Source of the DNA: Paludibacter sp. UBA6032
GTDB taxonomy: Bacteria; Bacteroidota; Bacteroidia; Bacteroidales; Paludibacteraceae
DNA length: 64,000 bases
Assembly: GCA_002427885.1 (NCBI GenBank)
Contig: DIZI01000014.1
Span: forward strand, 39,416-103,415
Direction of reading: 5' to 3'
This document shows positions 18,040-26,400 of this stretch, piece by piece; within the stretch, counting starts at the first letter, position 1, and every line of letters begins with the position of its first letter. Under the pieces are notes generated by a model, which searched no databases, was not told where the DNA came from, and was given only the letters and a program-made list of their open reading frames with translations. The translations under genes and the position numbers were made by a program.

Positions 18040-18065
18040 AAAAGCAGATGAAACCACCTGCTTTT
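18040..18065 (-). terminator. Inter-module terminator hairpin, copy 1 (array end)
   Basis: Stem AAAAGCAGATG/CACCTGCTTTT (11 bp with one G-T pair on the minus strand), loop of 4. After the hairpin the minus strand reads TTTTCTTATCGTCGC and not the Rhs core fragment that follows the other three copies, so this copy marks the original or last boundary of the array. Confidence 0.6.
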
Positions 18066-18143
18066 ATTAATCCTACTTAAACTTCCTCTGTTGATTTTCA
18101 ATTAATTGTTTTCTCATCAACACATCTGAAGCATTACCCCATC

Positions 18144-18524
18144 TCATCTAAATATGCTCAAATATAGTATTGGTAATAGAATAGGGAGTATTATTGCTAA
18201 AATCACCCAAAAACCCCTGCTCAATTTCTGATTCTTTGTTTCGTTCGACCATTTACTTTTCAATACTTTATATCGCTTTCGGTATCTTATGTAGAACATA
18301 ATAGTTATCAACAACATCAAAACCAAAATTATAGGTTTTCCTAAATCTTTATCTTGATTCCCATATTTTTCAAAAAAGAAAGCTAGGTGTATAAGCCCAT
18401 ATAAATCAATAATTAGCATTGATACAATCAATGAAACAGCCATAATGCCGGTAATGCCAGTTTCACCATCCCACTTCATATAAGCTTTTGTAACCCGATA
18501 ATAAATGTAATCTAAATACGTCAT
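18144..18524 (-). CDS. Polytopic membrane protein, lone immunity-like gene of the Rhs tail
   Basis: A 126-residue protein with three or four membrane segments (about 24-50, 65-80, 105-124) and no family that I recognise. It sits at the far end of the tail of spare Rhs modules, and the repeat GGGTAATGCTTCAGATGTGT that follows the other immunity genes occurs on both of its sides (copies near 18546-18573 and 18113-18143, + strand). That placement suggests an immunity gene that has lost its toxin tip. Function is inferred only from position. Confidence 0.6.
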   Translation of the reverse strand: MTYLDYIYYRVTKAYMKWDGETGITGIMAVSLIVSMLIIDLYGLIHLAFFFEKYGNQDKDLGKPIILVLMLLITIMFYIRYRKRYKVLKSKWSNETKNQKLSRGFWVILAIILPILLPILYLSIFR

Positions 18525-18536
18525 AATTATTTAATT

Positions 18537-18573
18537 ACTTTTTTTCTTATCAACACATCTGAAGCATTACCCA
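18537..18573. repeat. Truncated inter-module repeat between two immunity-like genes
   Basis: It carries only the first part of the inter-module repeat (minus strand GGTAATGCTTCAGATGTGTT and the following GATAAGAAAA), without the terminator hairpin and without an Rhs core fragment, as if a toxin-tip segment had been deleted between the genes at 18144 and 18567. Confidence 0.6.
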
Positions 18574-19100
18574 TTCTTCGCTCTTTTTAATGCAGTTTTC
18601 GATATAAAAGGGAAAGCCTCTCTTTTGTTTACAATTCTTACATTCAAAAGTTTCTCCAATTTACGAACAACAAGTCTAGTGACTAGAAATTCATCATCGT
18701 TTTTTAAGCAAATCATATAATAATAATGTGTTTTCCATGGCATTAGCATTCTGTAAGTATCATCATAATTTTTTGAGTTTATCATTCTTACTCTGTCAAC
18801 TTCATCCAAGCGAAATGTGAATTCTGTTTCTTTGTCAATTATTTTTACTTCGGTTGTTACATCGTCAATGATTAAAACTTTATTTCTATCAATTATATAG
18901 TAGTTAAAGTGGAGTATTAAAGAAGGTATTATTATAAAAAGTAAGAATATAACACCAATAGACATTGCCAAATAATTATTTTCTATGGTAAAAATAATGA
19001 ACAACTTAATACTAACAAGAAAAAATAAAATAAAAATAAAAATGGGATATATTAATGGTAATATAAACGACCCCAATGACATTCTTTTAACTGTTTCCAT
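18567..19100 (-). CDS. Candidate immunity protein, spare module 3
   Basis: A 177-residue protein with two strong membrane segments (about 9-35 and 43-66) followed by a soluble beta-rich domain resembling small PH-like immunity domains (EVKIIDKETEFTFRLDEVDRV). It begins 12 bp after the stop of the frameshifted toxin tip at 19113, in the same direction. The tight pairing with a toxin tip is the only argument for immunity; there is no named family I can claim. Membrane anchoring would suit protection against a toxin acting at the envelope. Confidence 0.65.
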   Translation of the reverse strand: METVKRMSLGSFILPLIYPIFIFILFFLVSIKLFIIFTIENNYLAMSIGVIFLLFIIIPSLILHFNYYIIDRNKVLIIDDVTTEVKIIDKETEFTFRLDEVDRVRMINSKNYDDTYRMLMPWKTHYYYMICLKNDDEFLVTRLVVRKLEKLLNVRIVNKREAFPFISKTALKRAKNG

Positions 19101-19112
19101 ATTGTAGGTTTT

Positions 19113-19911
19113 TTAGTGGGGAAATAAATCCGAATCTAGTAAGTTTTGAGTAGTAAATGCATTATTGATCCAAGACGTGATTGAACACAGTTTGTCATAC
19201 ATTATTTCACCAACAGTAAAAGATGGACCCGCCAAGGGAACATCATAAAGAGCAACACCAACAGCAATGGCTCTATATGCATAACGTTTTCCACTTATTT
19301 CTTCGGCATTAAAATATTGATAAGAGTCTTTAACAAAATCCAATGCGGTAGTTATAGGTCCTAATCCTTTCAATTTGGGAAATTTTGATGATAGAACTGT
19401 TGTCGCAACATCAATAGCAGGCTTAGCTTTCTCATAAACATTAGTCACGTTTTTTACATCCCCATCTTTCAGCACCTGATCCTTATTTACCGGCACTGAG
19501 CTTTGGCTCGTTGAACTTCCGTAGTAACTACCGTACAAACCATCCATAAGTGGATCGCCACTGTTAGGATCACTATGATCGGAAGAATAAAGATTTGCAT
19601 AATTTTGAGTATCCTTTCCTATCTTGACTGTAATCGTGTCCTGTTACAACAATTTCTGGTCCTCCATAACTATAATCACCCATACCGGTAGGGTCTATCC
19701 TGTTTACCGGATCACCACTGCAATACATATACGGACTTTGACTATAGTACATTTCCGCAAGCGGATCTACAGTTGTAAATCCCGGGTTAGCAGCATCCTG
19801 CCAACGTGCGCTAAAGTCATACTCATTCAGCCCGTGCATACGGTCTATCTCTTTGCCGCTGTAAAGATAAGGATTTACTTTACTGGTTTTAATAAAAGCA
19901 GATGAAACCAC
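19113..19911 (-). pseudogene. Spare Rhs C-terminal module 3, broken by a one-base insertion
   Basis: The first part (19573-19911, 112 codons) carries the Rhs core end: NPYLYSGKEIDRMHGLNEYD, DPLAE and DPTGMG. It then leaves the frame at GHDYSQDRKG and stops. The second part (19113-19547) continues in another frame with the conserved linker MDGLYGSYYG..QSSVPVNKDQVLKDG and a tip of about 110 residues ending LLDSDLFPH. Aligning the DNA with the copy near 22340-22380 shows one extra base at about 19611-19622 here. Restoring it would join NYANLYSSDHSDPNSGDPLM to the second part. The tip has no recognised catalytic motif. The apparent GTG start at 19909-19911 is inside the terminator stem. Confidence 0.75.
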
Positions 19912-19919
19912 CTGCTTTT
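19894..19919 (-). terminator. Inter-module terminator hairpin, copy 2
   Basis: AAAAGCAGATG (19894-19904), loop AAAC, CACCTGCTTTT (19909-19919), the same 26 bases as the other copies. On the minus strand the stem is followed by TTTTATT. It stands at the front of module 3, after the immunity gene of module 2. Confidence 0.7.
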
Positions 19920-19981
19920 ATTAATCCTACTTAAACTTCATAAATTGATTTTCATATTAATACTTTTGAAACATTGCCACA

Positions 19982-20725
19982 TTATTTATTGTCCAGTTCT
20001 TTTATCTTTTTATAAAGTTCTAATGAACTCTTTCTCTTAGAAAAGAAGCCAGCCACTAAACCGATGCTTATTAGCAAGGTTGCAAACGATGACTTTGGAG
20101 CAATTACTAAGTGAAGAACAATGGCTGAAACTATCAATATGGTCATCAAATAAATAATAACAGTACCTGTTTTAGATGCAAAGAAACCCGCCAATAACTG
20201 GATCTGATCTTCTTCTGTTTTATCGGCATTGTACTGTTTTACCTGATTGTAAAATAAGGTAAGCAAACACTCGTTATTAAGCATTTCATTGAATGACTTT
20301 GTGTCTTTAAACTCCTTGTCAAAAAAATTAAACGACTTTGGCAACCCTTTTTTGAAATGAAGTGTAAGAGCCGTGATAGTGGGTGAGGATTCTCCAAAAT
20401 AAAAGTTATACCCTTGTATTGACGTCCATGGATAAATTCTTTGTTTTTTCACACTTTCACCATCCGAATCTAAATACGAAACAGAAAAAGAATCATTATC
20501 CATTTCTAAAAGAACCTTACTTGTAAATATAGCCTTTATCTTTTTTTTGAAAATTAATGGAGAAACAAATAAAAATATGACTATAGGAATCCCAATTATA
20601 GACGGTATCTCTAACAATCTGCCAATATAAATCCATAATATGATAGATCCAAAAGGAATAATCCATGCTAAGAAAAAGCTTAAATTTCCATTGTATAACT
20701 TTGTATTGTACTGTAATTTATTCAT
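19982..20725 (-). CDS. Candidate membrane immunity protein, spare module 2
   Basis: A 247-residue protein with about four membrane segments: two near the N terminus (about 15-35, 39-60) and two near the C terminus (about 185-206, 212-230), with a soluble middle domain. No family recognised. It begins 23 bp after the stop of the module 2 tip, which is itself hydrophobic and Gly/Ala-rich, so a membrane immunity protein facing a membrane-acting toxin is a reasonable reading. Immunity is inferred from gene order only. Confidence 0.65.
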   Translation of the reverse strand: MNKLQYNTKLYNGNLSFFLAWIIPFGSIILWIYIGRLLEIPSIIGIPIVIFLFVSPLIFKKKIKAIFTSKVLLEMDNDSFSVSYLDSDGESVKKQRIYPWTSIQGYNFYFGESSPTITALTLHFKKGLPKSFNFFDKEFKDTKSFNEMLNNECLLTLFYNQVKQYNADKTEEDQIQLLAGFFASKTGTVIIYLMTILIVSAIVLHLVIAPKSSFATLLISIGLVAGFFSKRKSSLELYKKIKELDNK

Positions 20726-20748
20726 TTTAATAATATTATTTATTTATT

Positions 20749-21537
20749 TTAGGGATGTGTCATAGTATATGCATCCCACGCAACACCACCCAAAGCCACA
20801 GCAGCACTTCCAATATTTACTACAGCACCTTCAGGACTGAATTCTAAAGCAAGAGCCGCGACAGATATTCCTACAGTTATTAAATCATTAGTATTAACAC
20901 CATTATTCCACATATTTATTGCAGCTGGTACTCCTGCAAGAACAGCTCCAATTATAGTTGTAGGTCTGGTTAAAGCATGCCTTGCTGCGGTTTCTGAAAT
21001 TTTCACAGCAAGTTTTATATCCGCACCTGCTTGGCTCATAACGTCTGCAGTCATACCTACTGCAGCCGGTAGTTTTTCCAAACGATTATCTTTCAGCTCC
21101 GGATCCTTATTTACCGGCACTGAGCTTTGGCTCTGTTGTCCATTTTGGTAATAACTGTACTGTCCATCCATAAGTGGATCGCCACTGTTAGGATCACTAT
21201 GATCGGAAGAATAAAGATTTGCATAATTTTGACCATCCCTTTTACCTTGACTGTAATCGTGTCCATCACAATTAACGTTACCTAATTGATTATCATCGTG
21301 AATACCCATCCCGGTTGGATCAGTAAAATTCACCGGATTATTTACACAATATGCATAAGGTGATATGTCATAATAATATTCCGCAAGCGGATCTACAGTT
21401 GTAAATCCCGGGTTAGCAGCATCCTGCCAACGTGCGCTAAAGTCGTACTCATTCAGCCCGTGCATACGGTCTATCTCTTTGCCGCTGTAAAGATACGGAT
21501 TTACTTTACTGGTTTTAAGAAAAGCAGATGAAACCAC
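20749..21537 (-). CDS. Spare Rhs C-terminal module 2, hydrophobic Gly/Ala-rich tip
   Basis: 262 codons. Residues 13-76 repeat the end of the Rhs core (YLYSGKEIDRMHG..ADPLAEYYY..NNPVNFTDPTGMG), then a short spacer, then the conserved linker (SSDHSDPNSGDPLMDG..QSQSSVPVNKDPELKD). The tip from about 160 on is a run of amphipathic and hydrophobic helices (PTTIIGAVLAGVPAAINMW, ITVGISVAALALEF, VVNIGSAAVALGGVAWDAY) ending at TMTHP. This resembles pore-forming or membrane-inserting tips but no family is claimed. The frame opens at a GTG inside the terminator stem; a real promoter or ribosome site is not evident, so it is likely a silent donor. Confidence 0.75.
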   Translation of the reverse strand: MVSSAFLKTSKVNPYLYSGKEIDRMHGLNEYDFSARWQDAANPGFTTVDPLAEYYYDISPYAYCVNNPVNFTDPTGMGIHDDNQLGNVNCDGHDYSQGKRDGQNYANLYSSDHSDPNSGDPLMDGQYSYYQNGQQSQSSVPVNKDPELKDNRLEKLPAAVGMTADVMSQAGADIKLAVKISETAARHALTRPTTIIGAVLAGVPAAINMWNNGVNTNDLITVGISVAALALEFSPEGAVVNIGSAAVALGGVAWDAYTMTHP

Positions 21538-21545
21538 CTGCTTTT
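21520..21545 (-). terminator. Inter-module terminator hairpin, copy 3
   Basis: Same 26-base hairpin (stem 11 bp with one G-T, loop of 4) in front of module 2; the minus strand continues TTTTCTTAAAACC into the Rhs core fragment. Confidence 0.7.
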
Positions 21546-21611
21546 ATTAATCCTACTTAGTGATTTTCAATTAATTATTTTCTTATTGACTCATTTGAAC
21601 CATTACCCAAA

Positions 21612-21863
21612 TTAATCCGTAATTTGAAAACATTCTACAAAGAAGTCAAAATCACTAAATTTGTAATTTGACAAGTCTTGAAAATAGTTTAAAAACTGTT
21701 GATACTGATTGGCATCCACCCCGTACACTTTGTAAATATCTGGGTCATCTTCATCAACATTGATTATAGATTTTAAAAGCTCCAAAGAAATGCTAACAAT
21801 GATTTCATGAATTAATTCATCATTGTTTTTGTTATATACAGAAATTACTCTCTCTACTTTCAT
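21612..21863 (-). CDS. Candidate immunity protein for the colicin E3-like tip (module 1)
   Basis: An 83-residue acidic soluble protein (MKVERVISVYNKNNDELI.., with EDDPDIY and a C-terminal stretch of Asp and aromatic residues). Its size and acidity are close to those of the colicin E3 immunity protein (about 84 residues), although I see no clear sequence match. It starts 12 bp after the stop of the tip carrying the E3 nuclease motif. Small acidic immunity proteins neutralise the basic nuclease domain by direct binding; applied here by analogy. Confidence 0.7.
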   Translation of the reverse strand: MKVERVISVYNKNNDELIHEIIVSISLELLKSIINVDEDDPDIYKVYGVDANQYQQFLNYFQDLSNYKFSDFDFFVECFQITD

Positions 21864-21875
21864 ATTTATATTTAT

Positions 21876-22673
21876 TTACAATGCTAATAATAATGGAGTA
21901 GCTGCACCATCTGTAACAATAATAAGTATACCTACTCCAATAACAACCCCAACTCCAACTACTACTGGGTCAATTGTACGTCCAGGTACGGGTGGTTTTG
22001 TTTGAGTACCATCTGGACTCCAAACTCCTTTATGTTTACCTCTTGGATTATATCTTTCTAACTCACCATGTTGTCCATCCCATTCTCCTATATCGCCATC
22101 AGGTAGCTTCCAACGAGGTCTACCTCCTTTTGGTTTGCTTTTTTCTGCATCAGGAAAACCAGGAAGGGAGCGTGGCGGCGGTGTATATGACGGCTTTGTA
22201 CTCCCATCTTTCAGCACCGGATCCTTATTTACCGGCACTGAGCTTTGGCTATGTTGGCCATTTTGGTAAAAATTATCGGAATATCCATCCATAAGTGGAT
22301 TGCCACTGTTAGGATTGCTATGATCGGAAGAATAAAGATTTGCATAATTTTGACCATCACTTCTATCTTGACTGTAATTATCTTGACTGTAATCGTGTCC
22401 CCAACAATTAACGTTACCCAATTGATTATCATCGTGAATACCCATCCCGGTTGGATCAGTAAAATTCACCGGATTATTTACACAATATGCATAAGGTGAT
22501 ATGTCATAATAATCTTCCGACAGCTGATCCATCGTTGTAAATCCCGGATTAGCAGCATCCTGCCATCGTGCGCTGAAATCGTACTCATTCAGCCCGTGCA
22601 TACAGTCTATCTCTTTGCCGCTGTAAAGATACGGATTTACTTTACTGGTTTTAAGAAAAGCAGATGAAACCAC
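21876..22673 (-). CDS. Spare Rhs C-terminal module 1 with colicin E3-like ribonuclease tip
   Basis: 265 codons. The Rhs core end (13-77), spacer and linker are as in the other modules. Residues about 180-235 match the cytotoxic domain of colicin E3, a ribonuclease that cuts 16S rRNA at the decoding site: RPRWKLPDGDIGEWDG, then QHGELERYNPRGKHKG. The E3 catalytic residues Asp, His, Glu correspond to Asp199, His202, Glu204 and Glu206, and an Arg follows in KPPVPGRTID (232). Unusually, a hydrophobic tail (about 236-265, VVVGVGVVIGVGILIIV) follows the nuclease. The core fragment is more diverged than the others (EIDCMHG for EIDRMHG, DQLSE for DPLAE), as expected of a copy not under selection as part of an Rhs protein. 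Confidence 0.82.
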   Translation of the reverse strand: MVSSAFLKTSKVNPYLYSGKEIDCMHGLNEYDFSARWQDAANPGFTTMDQLSEDYYDISPYAYCVNNPVNFTDPTGMGIHDDNQLGNVNCWGHDYSQDNYSQDRSDGQNYANLYSSDHSNPNSGNPLMDGYSDNFYQNGQHSQSSVPVNKDPVLKDGSTKPSYTPPPRSLPGFPDAEKSKPKGGRPRWKLPDGDIGEWDGQHGELERYNPRGKHKGVWSPDGTQTKPPVPGRTIDPVVVGVGVVIGVGILIIVTDGAATPLLLAL

Positions 22674-22681
22674 CTGCTTTT
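22656..22681 (-). terminator. Inter-module terminator hairpin, copy 4
   Basis: Same 26-base hairpin in front of module 1. The flank beyond it (22682-22756) is more diverged from the other inter-module repeats than they are from each other. Confidence 0.7.
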
Positions 22682-22756
22682 CTTAATGCTTCTTAGATCC
22701 CAGTTATTTGTTTTTATATCAATGTTTTTTAAGCATTGCAAGGAAACTTCCCTTGT

Positions 22757-23416
22757 TTATTCCAACTTTAATATATTAATGATACTTTCATCAAATTTCT
22801 CTTCTGAATTAATCATTATCACCAAAAATCTTCCTTGGTATTTGTATAGTAAAAACAATGTAGGAGTTGCTTCACGTTTATAATCGAATAAAACTAAATG
22901 TTTTCCCTCCGAATTACTAAACGACATTCTCAATATTTTACCGAAGAAGCCACGATAGTTTTTTCCTTCAATTCGTTTTTTGATAGTTGATGATGCATCT
23001 AAGTTTACCTGAAATACATTATTAAACGGTAATTCATACATAATAGATGTTTCCGGTAATGGATATAAAGTCATATTATAAACTTCACCAGAGAAACCAT
23101 CTAAAAAATTATTCAGATTTACATTATGTAAAAAGGTGATATTCTTTATATTTATTCGGCTTAATTCTCTATATTCAAATATTGAAATTGCAATCTTTGT
23201 TTTATATAGATAATGATAATATATATCACTTTTTCTGTTGTGTCCAATACTTACGATAGTATCCAAATCATTTATTGTTGAGTCTTTAAAAAGCCATAGA
23301 TAAGTTTTGGCTTTGCTCTCTGTATTATGGCTGTTAGAAACAATATATCCAACTTTAAAACTCAAATAAATTACTATTATAATAGCAAGACTATATAAGA
23401 TATATTTCTTTTTCAT
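22757..23416 (-). CDS. Candidate immunity protein for the active Rhs tip
   Basis: A 219-residue protein with one N-terminal membrane anchor (about 4-26, KYILYSLAIIIVIYLSFKVG) and a beta-rich remainder, no recognised family. It starts 19 bp after the stop codon of the complete Rhs gene. By the general organisation of Rhs systems, the gene directly behind the tip encodes the protein that protects the producer; the anchor suggests it acts from the membrane. Confidence 0.7.
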   Translation of the reverse strand: MKKKYILYSLAIIIVIYLSFKVGYIVSNSHNTESKAKTYLWLFKDSTINDLDTIVSIGHNRKSDIYYHYLYKTKIAISIFEYRELSRINIKNITFLHNVNLNNFLDGFSGEVYNMTLYPLPETSIMYELPFNNVFQVNLDASSTIKKRIEGKNYRGFFGKILRMSFSNSEGKHLVLFDYKREATPTLFLLYKYQGRFLVIMINSEEKFDESIINILKLE

Positions 23417-23435
23417 ATTTTTTTTCGTTTTTGAT

Positions 23436-26400
23436 TTACCAAGCTAATGCAGCACCTGCAAGTGCTTCCGTCGCTGTAACTGCACCAGAACTGACAATGC
23501 CACCTACAACTGCTGCCCCAATAGCAATACCTTTTACGAGTTTATCATCTAAATTTATAGTAATTCCAGCATTTGAATTTGTTCCATTTGGAATAGTTAT
23601 TCCGAGAATAAAATCACCAGTTATTACATTTTTTCCTACAGAAAATGAATCTCCAAATGTAACCGAACCATCATTACCAATAGATAAGCCCATGGTAGAC
23701 ACACTAATTGGGTTGAGAAATTTATCAGTTATGACTGTTGTTTTATTTGACGGATTATTCGTTTTAAAAACATCCACATTGTAAGTGGCTTTTATTAACC
23801 CATTATTTATTAGATTTTTTGTTTCTTCCCTAACTGCCTGATTTACATCCCCTGCACTCAGCACTTGGTCCTTATTTACCGGTATTGAACTTTGGCTCTG
23901 TTGGCCATTTTGGGAATAACTACCGTACTGTCCATCCATAAGTGGATCGCCACTGTTAGGACTGTCATGGTTATTAGACCAACCAGCTGCATAACCCTGA
24001 GCATTTCTATTGTCCTCTTGTTCTTGATTAGGTGTTACAATTAATTCACCATTTTCAATATACCACATCCCCGTCGGATCTATCCTGTTTACCGGATCAT
24101 CACCACAATAGGCATAAGGACTATCCCACGGAGCTAGTTCCGCCAGCGGATCCATCGTTGTAAATCCCGGATTAGCAGCATCCTGCCAACGTGCACTGAA
24201 ATCGTATTCATTCAGCCCGTGCATACGGTCTATCTCTTTGCCGCTGTAAAGATAAGGATTTGTACCGGAATTTGTTCCGGTTGGCGGAGTAATTTCCATG
24301 CCGAACGGATAGTAATCAATCTGCCCGGAAGCTGTATAGACAGTAGTGGAATGATTTAATTTGTAGTCGCTAGCCAAATTCACGCGCGTATTACCCTGAT
24401 AATCCTTCAGTGAATAACAATACTTCCAGTAACTCCAATCGGAATACACGCCGCTTGTTTGTATATATCCTTCGGGAGTAAGAATTTTGTCGATTTTCCT
24501 GTTGGTATACACGTAGTCGGCAAAGTATTCCACCGAGTCTTTCCGGCTTACATTGCTTGCGGTAAGCTCCATCGACTGTCCCAGCGGGATTTGCAACGAA
24601 TTGAGTGCCGTTGTATATTTTGCTTTGTGTTTCACACCCACGGCGTCATACATATACTCTATCTTGTTGCCATTCATAAAGTATATCTTCTCGGGCAGAT
24701 TCAGCAGGTTATACTTAATCAGGGCAATACCTTTATTGGCATCGGCTATTCTATTGCCATTGTTATCGTACAGGTACTCTGCCGTTCGTGAATTATCATC
24801 ATCTTTAAAATCGTTTTTGGCCAATACCAGGCTTTGATTGTCCGCATAGTCTAGCGTTTTCTGAAGCTGATTACCGCTGTAGCCATTGCCTAAAACATCA
24901 ATAGAGCCTTCTACTATTCCTCCTCCTAATGAAGAGTAATCGTAAGAGCCATTGCGAATCAAGGAATTGATATTGCCGTTTTTGTCATAATCTTCAACGC
25001 TTACACTGTACTTATCAGCAGGCAAATAAGAGGCCTGAGTCAACCGGTTGAGTCCGTCGTACTGATAGTTATACTGTTTGTTCTGTGTGGTGCCTGCACC
25101 CCAGGTTACGGAACCTATGCTTCCATTGAAACAAGTAGGCTTGCCACCCGTCCCATCCTGATAATACAATGTTTCGGCAAAAAGTGGTGAACTGATTGAC
25201 TTCAGCTGATTATGTATATTGTAGCCGTAATCAATGGTTTGAATTCCACCGTGCAGTATCTTTTTACTTGGGCGGCCAAGCTCATCGTATTGTATTGAAC
25301 AAAGTTTCACCGAATCGGGGTCAGTGTTCCGCTTATGCCAGATGTCGGTGAGCCGGTCGGCAAAATCATACTTAAAACCATAAGCTGAATTTATGGCACC
25401 AAAATTAAAGCTTGTGGTATGCATCTCGAATTTTCGCAAAATTTTTCCGCTAAAACTGTACGAGTACCAATCCCGGGTATATCCGTTTAAAGTGTTACGG
25501 GACTGGGTTTGCACTACCTGCCCCTTGTCATTGTAATACATGGTGGAAACAACTGTTGCAGAATTGTCTAGCATAGCTACCGTAGTGCCGGTAAGCATTC
25601 CTTGTGTAGCAATGTCCACGCCATCTACCACATTACTGTATTTTGCAGTATAACCTGCCACGGTAGTGTAGGTCAACGTACTCTTATAAGCTGAATAAGC
25701 TGACAGGTTTAAAAAATCATAGCTATCGTAAAAGTTTTGGGTTAGTATCTTGACGTTGGTACACCAGGTGCTAAAAGTGTTAGTGCTTGTGTATCCTGTC
25801 CCGGCCCCATAGGTTTCCACCATGGTAGTGTCGTTGTAGGCATTTTGCATGCCGGCGGCATCGGCAATAGTGGCTGTACCGCTTTGTATAAGCCTGTCGA
25901 GCCTATCGTATTTATAGAAAGTCCATTGCTTGCCGTTGTTGTCACGTTGGTTTCCATCCTGTGTGGCTATAAGGTGGTTGACCTTGTCGTACATCATGTA
26001 GTTCCAGTCCTTGCCGGGTAGTTTTTTTGCTATACAGCGTCCTTTTTCATCGTATTTATAGGCATAACCATATTGTGCGAGCGGATTGCCCTCTGTATTA
26101 ATGCCTGCAAGCGAATAAGTGCCTGCAGTAGTCATTTGGTCCGAAGCATCAGGCGAAAGCACAAAGCGCAGTTGCCCCATGTCGTCGTACACATAATATG
26201 TATCATGGTTCACACCGTTGTTTATTGCCCGTTGTACCAATGTTCGCCCGAAGGCATCGGTAAAAGTATAGGTGATATGACCGTCTTCGTCTGTAAATTG
26301 CACTACATTGGCATTTAATTGACTAAACCTGTCGTTATACAACACCACATTGTTGCCCTCCACTCCATACTGCCTTATAGCCAATTGCGGATTCGTAAAA

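Noticed and set aside
17886..18101. 71-codon frame in the Rhs array end segment
   Set aside because: It runs through two hairpins in a frame different from that of the module fragments; composition is not protein-like.
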